This document shows, piece by piece, positions 40,608 through 48,400 of a stretch of 64,000 nucleotides of DNA. The stretch is taken from positions 1 through 64,000 of the forward strand of contig CAYPTH010000003.1 of NCBI GenBank assembly GCA_964413635.1, written 5' to 3'. Source of the DNA: CAYFQV01 sp964413635 (GTDB taxonomy: Bacteria > Spirochaetota > Spirochaetia > DSM-27196 > PWMO01). The translations under genes were made by a program, and so were the position numbers. The notes beneath the pieces were generated by a model. The model did not search any database. It was not told the origin of the DNA and saw nothing but the letters and a program-made list of their open reading frames with translations. Position 1 is the stretch's first letter. Every line of letters begins with the position of its first letter.

Positions 40608-42116
40608 CTAGTGTGAAATATGGAGTTCTTTTATGAGCCTGGAAAGGTACGTGCGCTGGATTCCGAGAGCTTTTGCCGCGTGGGTCTGATTCCAGCCGTG
40701 GTGTTCCAGGGTCGTTCGAATAAACTGCTTCTTAAAGATATTGACCGATTCTTTCAAGGATCGACTGGCGTAGCGGTCCGCACGCACCTTTCTATTCGGT
40801 TGCAGAATCAGGTCCTCCGGGTGGATTAACTCCCGTCGAGTCATGACAACGGAACGCTCAACGGCGTTCTGCAATTCCCGCACATTTCCAGGCCAGGTGT
40901 AGGAGAGCAGCTCTTCCATTGCCTCATCACTGAAGCCGCGAACCGACTTCTTTATATCGCGGACCGACTTCTTGAGGAAATGATCCGCGAGAGCCCGAAT
41001 ATCCTCAGGACGCTCTCGGAGCGGAGGGATATAGATCGGGAGCACATTCAGACGGTAGAAGAGGTCTCGCCGAAATTCGCCCTCGTCTACTGCTTCCTCA
41101 ATGTCCTTATTCGTCGCCGCTACAATCCGAACATTGACCTTGATGGGTTGGCTCGAACCGAGAGGTTCGAAGGTTTGCTCCTGGAGGACGCGAAGCAGTT
41201 TTGCCTGCACGCCGTGGGGAATGTCGCCGATCTCGTCGAGGAAGATCGTTCCTTCATCTGCAAGCTCAAAGCGGCCCCGCCGGTCTTGGTGAGCATCCGT
41301 GAAGGCGCCCCGCACGTGGCCGAAGAGCTCACTTTCGAGGAGATTCTCCGGCAGCGCCGCACAGTTCACCCGTATGAGCGGTTTATTGCGCCTGCTGCTA
41401 CGAAGGTGGATCTGCTCGGCAAAGAGCTCCTTCCCCACCCCGCTCTCTCCGAGAATCAGCACCGAAGAATTGCTCCTCGCGATGCGGTCAACCAACGCGA
41501 GCTTCTCATCCATGACCGGGCTTTCGGCGATCAGTGTATGGTAGCCCTGCTCCGTGTCGATCTGCGCTTGCAAGGAGTATATCTCCTCCCGCGCCTTTTC
41601 GAAGTTGCGGGCGTTCTGGACGGCCAACGCGGCCTGATTCGCGAAAATCTCGAGCCACTGGCGATTGGCGTCGTTGAAGGGCTTACCGTCGTTCTTGTTG
41701 ATCATCTCGAGAACTCCGGTGCAGCGATCCTTCACTCGCATGGGAACCGCCAGGATCGCGTGAGTAGGAAAGCCAATCTGCTTGCTGATATCCGCAAAGA
41801 AGCGTTCATCCGTCTCCACATCGTTCACAATTAGAGAACGATTATGCTGCGCGACCCAGCCCGCAATCCCCTCACCGAGAGCGAGGGAGAAGCGTTTTAC
41901 CTCCGAGCCCTTGGACCCGAGGGCAATTTCGAAGTAGAGCCGATTGTTTTCTGGATGCAGGAGAAGCAGCGAGGATGCCTGTGAATCGGTCAAACGCATT
42001 GCCGACTCAACGATGCGCTGCAAAAGCGCTTGCGCATCGCTATAGTCGGAATTGATAAGCGAGTTGATCTCAATGAGCGTCTCGACCTTCTGCGAGTCAA
42101 TGTTTGATTCGAGCAT
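40608..42116 (-). CDS. Sigma-54-dependent transcriptional activator with GAF sensor
   Basis: 502 aa. GAF domain about 15-175 (ligand unknown), AAA+ domain about 195-425 with Walker A GESGVGKE (223-230), sigma-54 contact loop at 270-275, Walker B IFLDEIGD and the sensor RDLFYRLNVLPI, then a Fis-type helix-turn-helix at the C-terminus (WNQTHAAKALGIQRTYLSRLIKELH). The sigma-54 loop reads GAFTDA, where most active family members have GAFTGA. Activation of RpoN-dependent genes is expected but the substitution should be tested. Follows rpsA by 24 bp. Confidence 0.93.
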   Translation of the reverse strand: MLESNIDSQKVETLIEINSLINSDYSDAQALLQRIVESAMRLTDSQASSLLLLHPENNRLYFEIALGSKGSEVKRFSLALGEGIAGWVAQHNRSLIVNDVETDERFFADISKQIGFPTHAILAVPMRVKDRCTGVLEMINKNDGKPFNDANRQWLEIFANQAALAVQNARNFEKAREEIYSLQAQIDTEQGYHTLIAESPVMDEKLALVDRIARSNSSVLILGESGVGKELFAEQIHLRSSRRNKPLIRVNCAALPENLLESELFGHVRGAFTDAHQDRRGRFELADEGTIFLDEIGDIPHGVQAKLLRVLQEQTFEPLGSSQPIKVNVRIVAATNKDIEEAVDEGEFRRDLFYRLNVLPIYIPPLRERPEDIRALADHFLKKSVRDIKKSVRGFSDEAMEELLSYTWPGNVRELQNAVERSVVMTRRELIHPEDLILQPNRKVRADRYASRSLKESVNIFKKQFIRTTLEHHGWNQTHAAKALGIQRTYLSRLIKELHISH

Positions 42117-42140
42117 CCCGTCACGCTCAAGTCGAAGCGG

Positions 42141-43865
42141 CTACATGCGCTCCTTCTGCTTGAGCATCTCGCCCAACGTAAGTGTCGTCTCTTCTTCGTC
42201 GTCGTGGATGTATTTCTCAAGCTCTTGCCGCTGTTCCCGGCGTTCGAGCTCGCGGACCGACAGCGAAAGCCGCTGTTTTCCGGGATTCACGTCCGTTACG
42301 ACGCAGTTGATCGTGTCTCCGACGTTGAGGCGCTGTACCGCCTTTTCGAAATCTTCTACCTTGGGATCGGCCAAATTGGCCTTATTGATCAAGCCCTCGA
42401 CACCGCCGGGAACGCGCACGAAGACACCAAAGTCGGTGATGTTCGTGATCTCACCTTCCATGACAACGTGGTTGGCGTGCGCACGCTTGAGGTACGCCCA
42501 TGGGTCTTCCTCAAGCTGTTTCACTCCGAGTCGCACGTTGTGGTTCTCCGGATCGACGGAAACCACCATGCACTCGATCTCTTCGCCCTCGGTAAGGACG
42601 GCACCCGGGTGCTTGTAGCGTTTTGTCCAGGAGAGGTTGTCGACGTGAAGAAACCCATCGATCCCCTCTTCGATCTCGACAAAGGCGCCTGAGTTGGTGA
42701 GTTTTTTCACCGGACGGGTGATGCGGGTACCCTCTGGATATCTCGAGGCAATCTCCTCCCAGGGATTCGGTAGGACCTGCTTGATCCCGAGGGAAACCTT
42801 GCCTTCGGTAACGTCGTAATCAAGGATTTTCGCCTCGACCTCGTCACCAACATTGAGGACCTCTTTGGGATGATTAATGTGCTTCACCCACGATAGCTCC
42901 GAGATGTGTGCGAGGCCCTCGATGCCTTCTTCGAGCTCAATGAAGGCGCCGAAGTCGGTAAGCTTGGTGACCGTACCGCTCACAACCTGGTCGACTCGGT
43001 ATTTGTCCTCAAAGGAGTTCCACGGGTCCTCGGTCATGTGGCGAAGAGAGAGATTGATCTTCTTCTCCTCAGGATCCATGCGGATGACCTTGAGCGTGAT
43101 CTTGTCGCCCTTCTTGACGTAGTCTTTTGGTCGCGTTGCATGGCCCCAACTCATGTCGTTGATATGCAGCAGACCATCAAAGCCACCGAGGTCGATGAAT
43201 GCGCCGAATGAGGTGAAAGATTTCACCGTTCCCTCGACGACGTCACCAATGCCGACCTGTTCAAAGAACTGTCCGCGGCGCCGGTCGACCTCTTCTTCGA
43301 GCCACCGTCGACGGGAAACAACAATGTTCACGCGATTGTCGCTGTAAAGCCGCTCAATATAGAAGCTCGAGGCTAGACTAACGTACTCTTCGGGCTCGTC
43401 TACTCGACGCAGGTCGATTTTTGAGATGGGGTTGAAGGCGCGAACACCCGCGTGAAGGCGCACCTCGAAGCCGCCCTTGACGGTGCGAACTACTTTTCCC
43501 TCGACCGGCTCATTGTCTTGAAAGGCCTGCTTGAGTTGTTTCCAGAACACGCGTTCGTCGGCTTTTCGCTTGGATACAGCGACGCCGCCGCGGCTCGCGT
43601 CCTTGCTCAGCAGGACGACGGAGACAGCATCCCCCACCGTAGGGAGATCATCCTCGAATTCCTCAATTGGAACGCGACCCTCGCTTTTGTATCCGATATC
43701 GACAAATACGTGTTCAGAGCCAATCTGCACAACCGTGCCGTCTACCACCTGTCCGACTTCGAGCTCATCCAAAGTCTTGAGAGATTCATCCATCATTCTC
43801 TCTTGAGCTTCAGAGACCCCGGTCTGCTGTGGTATTTCGCTGTTTTGTGCATCCTTATCTGCCAT
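42141..43865 (-). CDS. rpsA: 30S ribosomal protein S1
   Basis: 574 aa with six S1 RNA-binding repeats (for example VVDGTVVQIGSEHVFVDIGYK, VEGTVKSFTSFGAFIDLGGFDG, VSGTVTKLTDFGAFIELEEGIEG, MEGEITNITDFGVFVRVPGG). Binds mRNA at the ribosome to start translation on structured leaders. The frame extends to 43925 but the ATG at 43865 gives the natural start. It overlaps cmk by 11 nt. The same cmk-rpsA pair occurs in E. coli and many others. Confidence 0.97.
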   Translation of the reverse strand: MADKDAQNSEIPQQTGVSEAQERMMDESLKTLDELEVGQVVDGTVVQIGSEHVFVDIGYKSEGRVPIEEFEDDLPTVGDAVSVVLLSKDASRGGVAVSKRKADERVFWKQLKQAFQDNEPVEGKVVRTVKGGFEVRLHAGVRAFNPISKIDLRRVDEPEEYVSLASSFYIERLYSDNRVNIVVSRRRWLEEEVDRRRGQFFEQVGIGDVVEGTVKSFTSFGAFIDLGGFDGLLHINDMSWGHATRPKDYVKKGDKITLKVIRMDPEEKKINLSLRHMTEDPWNSFEDKYRVDQVVSGTVTKLTDFGAFIELEEGIEGLAHISELSWVKHINHPKEVLNVGDEVEAKILDYDVTEGKVSLGIKQVLPNPWEEIASRYPEGTRITRPVKKLTNSGAFVEIEEGIDGFLHVDNLSWTKRYKHPGAVLTEGEEIECMVVSVDPENHNVRLGVKQLEEDPWAYLKRAHANHVVMEGEITNITDFGVFVRVPGGVEGLINKANLADPKVEDFEKAVQRLNVGDTINCVVTDVNPGKQRLSLSVRELERREQRQELEKYIHDDEEETTLTLGEMLKQKERM

Positions 43866-44526
43866 GATTGTTCTGAGACTCCTGATTTTGGTACTGACGC
43901 TGGATAGTATCCAACACTTTTGCACAAACCTGGGTGATGGTCAAGCCCGAGGTATCGAGGTAAACGGCGTCCTCCGCAATGCGTAAGGCCCCGCCCTGCT
44001 TCCGGCGATCCCGCTCGTCGCGGTCCACAATTGTCCGTCGAAGCTCCTCCAGCGGGACCTCATCGCGCTGTTGTTCGTGCCTACGCCGCGCCCGTGTCTC
44101 GACATCCGCATCCAAATAGATCTTCACCGCAGCGTCTGGAAACACGACGGTCGCAATGTCCCGGCCCTCCACGATCAGGTCGTTCCTCGTCTCTGCTCGA
44201 CGAAGCTCCGCATTGACAATCTCACGCACCTTTGGAATGGCGGAGTGCTGCGACACCCAGTTATCTACGCTCGGTGTATGCAGCGCGTCGGTGAGAAGAC
44301 GGCCGTCAACGCGTATGCCGTCGGTCGTCACCTCGAGGCTGGTCTCCCGGGCCAAGGCTTCCACCTTTCCCAGATCCTTTGGGTCGGACAGCGCTTGCAG
44401 GGCCTTGTGGGTAACTGCCCGATACAACTCACCCGAGTTCACGTATACAAACCCGAGCGAGTCGGCACACTCCTTTGCTACGGTGCTCTTTCCAGACCCG
44501 GCCGGACCGTCAATTGCAACAACCAC
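43855..44526 (-). CDS. cmk: Cytidylate kinase
   Basis: 223 aa. Phosphorylates CMP and dCMP. P-loop AIDGPAGSGKSTVAK (about 4-18), NMP-binding LGFVYVNSGELYRAVT, EGRDIATVVFPDA and the LID region DRDERDRRKQGGAL. Zero spacing after the pseudouridine synthase stop and 11-nt overlap with rpsA. Normal length. Confidence 0.97.
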   Translation of the reverse strand: MVVAIDGPAGSGKSTVAKECADSLGFVYVNSGELYRAVTHKALQALSDPKDLGKVEALARETSLEVTTDGIRVDGRLLTDALHTPSVDNWVSQHSAIPKVREIVNAELRRAETRNDLIVEGRDIATVVFPDAAVKIYLDADVETRARRRHEQQRDEVPLEELRRTIVDRDERDRRKQGGALRIAEDAVYLDTSGLTITQVCAKVLDTIQRQYQNQESQNNHGR

Positions 44527-45279
44527 CTACGCCTCCGCATCTTCCGGACGATGCCCTTTGAACCAGGCAACTTCGCGTTTTGTGAGGGCGCGATACGCTC
44601 CCGGTTTTAACGTTCCAAGAGAAACGACACCTATCCGCGACCTATGTACCCGCCGAACCCTAAGGTCGGCCGCCTCGAGGACGCGGCGAATCTCTCGATT
44701 CTTGCCCTCATTGAGGACAATATTGGCCGTCTTCTTGCCGGTGCGCTGATATCGCAAGGCGCAATAGTGCTCACCGTCAATCGTAGTGCCCGAAACGAAG
44801 TCCTTGAGGACCTTCTCGGGAAGCCCCTCGGTCGTTTCAACCAGGTACTCCTTTTCAATCTCGTAGGACGGGTGAAAGATGACTTTCGCAAACTCACCAT
44901 CATTCGTCAGCAGTATGAGTCCCGTCGACCAGTAGTCGAGGCGTCCAACGGGATAAACCCGTTCTTGAACATCGCCCGCCAAGAGGTCGCACACAACGGT
45001 ACGGCCCCGGGGATCGCTGACCGCGCTGATTACCTCTCTCGGCTTGTGCATGGCGAGGTACCGCGAACTCCGCTCAATCTCAATGGGCACGTCGTCGACG
45101 CGCACTTCGTCCCCTCGGGACACCACTGTTCCCATGGCGGTAACCCGTTTACCGTTCACCGTCACGCGGCCCGCGGCGATAATGGACTCGGACTTGCGCC
45201 GGGAGGCCACACCGCTTCGCGCCAGATAGACTTGGAGTCTCAATCGTTCGTTCTTGCCTGCTTTCGGGCCTTTATCCAT
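44527..45279 (-). CDS. rluB: RsuA/RluB-family pseudouridine synthase
   Basis: 250 aa from the ATG at 45279 (which overlaps the scpB stop, ATGGATAA) with GAGGAG about 12 nt upstream; the in-frame ATG at 45300 is less likely. N-terminal S4 domain (RLQVYLARSGVASRRKSESIIAAGRVTVNG), catalytic motif GRLDYWSTGLILLTNDGE with the nucleophilic Asp (about 113), and EGKNREIRRVLEAADLRVRRVHRSRIG. Modifies U in 16S or 23S rRNA. Which of RsuA, RluB, RluE or RluF it is cannot be decided here, though the scpA-scpB-rluB order favours RluB. Confidence 0.92.
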   Translation of the reverse strand: MDKGPKAGKNERLRLQVYLARSGVASRRKSESIIAAGRVTVNGKRVTAMGTVVSRGDEVRVDDVPIEIERSSRYLAMHKPREVISAVSDPRGRTVVCDLLAGDVQERVYPVGRLDYWSTGLILLTNDGEFAKVIFHPSYEIEKEYLVETTEGLPEKVLKDFVSGTTIDGEHYCALRYQRTGKKTANIVLNEGKNREIRRVLEAADLRVRRVHRSRIGVVSLGTLKPGAYRALTKREVAWFKGHRPEDAEA

Positions 45280-45814
45280 TGAGTCGAAATCGCTCCTCAT
45301 CCGTTTCGCTTAACTTGGGCAAATCGGCAATGCTGGATAGTCCAAAGACTCGAAGAAACTCCCGAGTCGTGCCGTACTGTGCCGGGCGCCCCGGCGTATC
45401 GCGACGTCCGACATCCTTGATCAAGCTCTTGTCCCGCAGCAACTTGATCATTCCGTCGACGTTCACACCTCGAAGACTCTCGATCTCGGCCTTCGTGACC
45501 GGTTGGGAGTACGCAATGATGGAGAGTGTTTCCATGGCCGCCTTGGAGAGACCGGCGTGGCTCCGCTTTGCATACCGGTCCTTCAACTCCGGCCACAGAT
45601 CGCGCTTAGGTGAAAGATACGCACGGCCCTCCTCGTAGAGCACCTGGAGTCCACGCCGTGGATCATCCGCATAGTTCTGCGCCAAGCTTTCAAGGGCGCG
45701 GCGCACGACTTCAGGAGCCAAACCGCTGATCTTTGCGATACCGTTCTCCGCAATCGGCTCGCCCTCGAGGTAGAGAATTGCCTCAACTATCGCTACTTCT
45801 CTCTCCAATTCCAT
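45272..45814 (-). CDS. scpB: Segregation and condensation protein B
   Basis: 180 aa, two winged-helix domains (KAAMETLSIIAYSQPVTKAEIESLRGVNVDGMIKLLRDKSLIKDVGRRDTPGRPAQYGTT). Binds ScpA in the SMC condensin complex. Overlaps scpA by 32 nt, so translation is coupled. SMC itself is not in the window. Confidence 0.96.
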   Translation of the reverse strand: MELEREVAIVEAILYLEGEPIAENGIAKISGLAPEVVRRALESLAQNYADDPRRGLQVLYEEGRAYLSPKRDLWPELKDRYAKRSHAGLSKAAMETLSIIAYSQPVTKAEIESLRGVNVDGMIKLLRDKSLIKDVGRRDTPGRPAQYGTTREFLRVFGLSSIADLPKLSETDEERFRLNG

Positions 45815-46574
45815 GTACCTCTCGCTTGCGGATCCGAATATCCCCGAACATGCGATTCTGATAAACGCGGATGCGGCGCGTTTTGACCGACTCCAGAATG
45901 GCCAAGAAGGCGCATACCGCTTCGAGTACGGAGCCTTCGGTCGTCAGGAGATCGGTGAACCGGAACTCTTCACGAGACTCGAGAAGCTCTTCGATCAGGC
46001 TCAGCTTCTCGTTCACCGTCACCTGCTCGTACAGGTCTATGATCCGCCCATCCGAGATTGAAGAGACGATCCGCGAGAACGTCTTTAAAAGCTCCCAGAC
46101 GTCGAGGTCTTCCCACTGCTCCTCCTCGTCCGGAAATGGAAGCGTTGGCTGATCCTTCCTCCGCTCGAGATTCCAGCCGGCGTTCTCCTGTTGCTCCAAC
46201 ATGAGCTGAGTGAGCTTCTTATACCTCTGGTACTCAATGAGTTGATTCACCAGCTCTCGCCGGGGATCCTCGAACTCGTCGTCGTCCGGCGCCTCGACGG
46301 GAAGGAGCATCCGCGACTTGATATGCAGCAGCGTCGAGGCCATCAAGTAAAACTCGGTGATATTGTCCAAGTCAACGCCGGTGGCGTAACGCAGGTAGCT
46401 TAGGTACTGCTCAGTAATCTGCGCGACGGGAATATCGTGAATGTTTATTTCCGACTTTTGGATAAGGAAGAGCAACAAGTCGAGGGGGCCCTCGAAGGCG
46501 TCCAGGCGAAACTGGACCCCGTTATCGGTCTCAGTGTTTTCCCCCGAGCTATCCGTCAACCTATCCGTCACCAC
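45783..46574 (-). CDS. scpA: Segregation and condensation protein A (kleisin)
   Basis: 263 aa. FEGPLDLLLFLIQKSEINIHDIPVAQITEQYLSYL (about 29-63) is the SMC-head-binding helix region, and the C-terminal winged helix contains DIRIRKREVHGIG. A starting GTG at 46574 (46571 also possible) overlaps the folK stop in GTGA form. Bridges the two SMC heads. Family length is normal. Confidence 0.95.
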   Translation of the reverse strand: MVTDRLTDSSGENTETDNGVQFRLDAFEGPLDLLLFLIQKSEINIHDIPVAQITEQYLSYLRYATGVDLDNITEFYLMASTLLHIKSRMLLPVEAPDDDEFEDPRRELVNQLIEYQRYKKLTQLMLEQQENAGWNLERRKDQPTLPFPDEEEQWEDLDVWELLKTFSRIVSSISDGRIIDLYEQVTVNEKLSLIEELLESREEFRFTDLLTTEGSVLEAVCAFLAILESVKTRRIRVYQNRMFGDIRIRKREVHGIGERSSDS

Positions 46575-47083
46575 AATTCTCCCACCCGTTCTACCCGCTG
46601 ATCCTCCAGGTCGGTCAAGATCTCGGCGAACTTTTTGCCACTTCGTGGATTCAGCAATTCGGGATCCACTTCCACGAGTGGCTCGAGAACGAAACGACGC
46701 TCCTCCATCCGCGGATGCGGAAGCGAGAGATCCTCTCGATCAATAACCACGTCTCCAAACAAAAGCAGGTCGAGATCCAAGCTCCTCGGTCCGAAGCGGA
46801 GCTCCGATGTTCGGTCGCGCCCGTACCGCGCCTCAATTTCATGAAGCCTGTCGAGGAGCGCTTCCGCCCTTCCCAACCACAAGCCGCTGACCACCGCGTT
46901 TACGAAATCGCGCTGGTCGCTGCGGTGCAGCGGGGCTGTCCTGTACAAACTCGAAACGTGAAGACCGTCGAGGAGCGTATCTAGCTCCGCCGCGGCGGAA
47001 CGGATGGTACCTTCCACCTCGCCGACATTGGCTCCAATGCCGATGTATGCACGCCTCGCCTGGTCAGAAGAGCTCCGTGTCAC
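46568..47083 (-). CDS. folK: 2-amino-4-hydroxy-6-hydroxymethyldihydropteridine pyrophosphokinase
   Basis: 171 aa from a GTG at 47083 that overlaps the recA stop region, preceded by GAGG; the longer frame from 47137 lies inside recA and is rejected. HPPK motifs are YIGIGANVG (about 10-18), RTAPLHRSDQRDFVNAV, FGPRSLDLDLLLFGDVV (the metal-binding DLD) and LPHPRMEERRFVLEPLVE. A folate pathway step. It sits alone among chromosome-maintenance genes, without folP or folB. Confidence 0.94.
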   Translation of the reverse strand: MTRSSSDQARRAYIGIGANVGEVEGTIRSAAAELDTLLDGLHVSSLYRTAPLHRSDQRDFVNAVVSGLWLGRAEALLDRLHEIEARYGRDRTSELRFGPRSLDLDLLLFGDVVIDREDLSLPHPRMEERRFVLEPLVEVDPELLNPRSGKKFAEILTDLEDQRVERVGELW

Positions 47084-48230
47084 CAGCCTCGGCGTTCTCC
47101 TTCTTCGCCGTACTCTGCTTCTTGGAGCGCGGAGCATCGTCCCCGCCCTTCTTTTCGTTGACGGCCTCGGCCGTCCCCGTGCTCGCTTCAGGCGCCGGCT
47201 TCAAGTGGGCGAACATTTTCTCTCGGAGCTTGGCGTCGAGGTCTGCGCGAATATCCTCGTTGTTTTCAAGGAACAGTTTCGCGTTCTCCCGACCTTGGCC
47301 AATACGTTCCTCTCCGTAGGAGTACCAACTTCCGCTTTTCTGAATAAGATCATACTTCAGTGCGGCGTCCAAGAGACTCGCGGAGTAGGACAGCCCCTTT
47401 CCAAAGATTAACTCGAGCTCCACCTTCCGAAACGGAGGCGCCACCTTGTTTTTCACAATCTTCACACGGACCTTGTTGCCCACAGCCTCGTCGGCGCCGG
47501 CCGTGATGGTCTCGATACGGCGAACTTCCACTCGCACCGAGCAATAGAACTTCAGTGCCTTGCCGCCCGTAGTCGTCTCGGGATTCCCAAACATGACGCC
47601 GATCTTCATCCGGATTTGATTTATGAAGATGAGGCTCGTACCGGACTTCGAAATGGTCGCCGTCAGCTTTCGCAGTGCCTGACTCATGAGCCGGGCCTGG
47701 AGGCCAACGTGGGAGTCCCCCATGTCACCTTCGATTTCTGCCTGCGGGGTCAGCGCGGCAACCGAGTCCACGACGATGATATCCACCGCGCCGGATCGAA
47801 CGAGGGATTCCGCTATCTCAAGAGCCTGTTCGCCTGTGTCGGGCTGGGATACCCAGAGCTCGTCGACGTTAACGCCCAGATTTCGAGCGTAGATCGGATC
47901 GAGAGCGTGCTCGGCGTCAATGAATGCAGCTATTCCACCCTGCCGCTGCGCCTCCGCAATCGCGTGGAGGGCCAGGGTTGTTTTTCCGGAGGATTCCGGC
48001 CCAAACACCTCAATGACGCGCCCCTTCGGGTAGCCACCGAGGCCGAGAGCTTCGTCCAGGAGGATCGAGCCACTCGGAATGGTCTCGATATTCTTCACTT
48101 CGGTGCCGGAGCCCATCTTCATGAGAGAGCCCTTCCCGAACTGCTTCTCGATCTGCAGTCTCGCCGCCTCTATTGCGCGCTGCTTCTCGCTCTCGTCGTG
48201 AAGATCAGCCGACGATTCTTTCTTTGCCAT
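47064..48230 (-). CDS. recA: Recombinase RecA
   Basis: 388 aa. Forms the ATP-dependent filament on ssDNA for recombination and SOS induction. Walker A GPESSGKTTLA (about 74-84), VDSVAALTPQAEIEGDMGD, MSQALRKLTATISKS and the L2 region KIGVMFGNPETTTGGKALKFY. The C-terminus is a long acidic/Lys tail. The ATG at 48230 has AAGGA at 7-nt spacing; the upstream GTG at 48236 is in frame but has a worse position. Leads a run of twelve minus-strand genes. I see no clear SOS box upstream. Confidence 0.98.
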   Translation of the reverse strand: MAKKESSADLHDESEKQRAIEAARLQIEKQFGKGSLMKMGSGTEVKNIETIPSGSILLDEALGLGGYPKGRVIEVFGPESSGKTTLALHAIAEAQRQGGIAAFIDAEHALDPIYARNLGVNVDELWVSQPDTGEQALEIAESLVRSGAVDIIVVDSVAALTPQAEIEGDMGDSHVGLQARLMSQALRKLTATISKSGTSLIFINQIRMKIGVMFGNPETTTGGKALKFYCSVRVEVRRIETITAGADEAVGNKVRVKIVKNKVAPPFRKVELELIFGKGLSYSASLLDAALKYDLIQKSGSWYSYGEERIGQGRENAKLFLENNEDIRADLDAKLREKMFAHLKPAPEASTGTAEAVNEKKGGDDAPRSKKQSTAKKENAEAGDTELF

Positions 48231-48315
48231 GGGCACGTCCTTCTTTGTTCCTTCGGGGGATAATGGTTACCACTCTATGGCACGACGGGAACAGACCTGG
48301 CGATTCACTGGTGAC

Positions 48316-48345
48316 ACTATATCGATGAGCTTAATGCGCGGTCAA
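48316..48345 (-). promoter_or_regulatory. Promoter of the recA run
   Basis: Minus strand TTGACC (48345-48340), 18-nt spacer, TATAGT (48321-48316), giving a leader of about 80 nt before the recA ATG. No perfect LexA palindrome is visible nearby. Confidence 0.65.
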
Positions 48346-48362
48346 TATGCCACGGCGCCCCT

Positions 48363-48391
48363 TTGACGCCCCACGAGAGGTGTGCTATAGC
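48363..48391 (+). promoter_or_regulatory. Promoter of prs, -10 nine bases before the ATG
   Basis: TTGACG (48363-48368), 17 nt, then an extended -10 TGC-TATAGC (hexamer 48386-48391). The ATG at 48401 is 9 nt further on, so the expected 5' leader is only 0-4 nt. There is no usable ribosome-binding site. Confidence 0.6.
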
Positions 48392-48400
48392 TTCTCGCGT

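Noticed and set aside
48236..48400. SOS/LexA box search between recA and prs
   Set aside because: No palindrome matching the E. coli or Gram-positive LexA consensus. Spirochaete LexA sites are not well enough known to me to exclude one.
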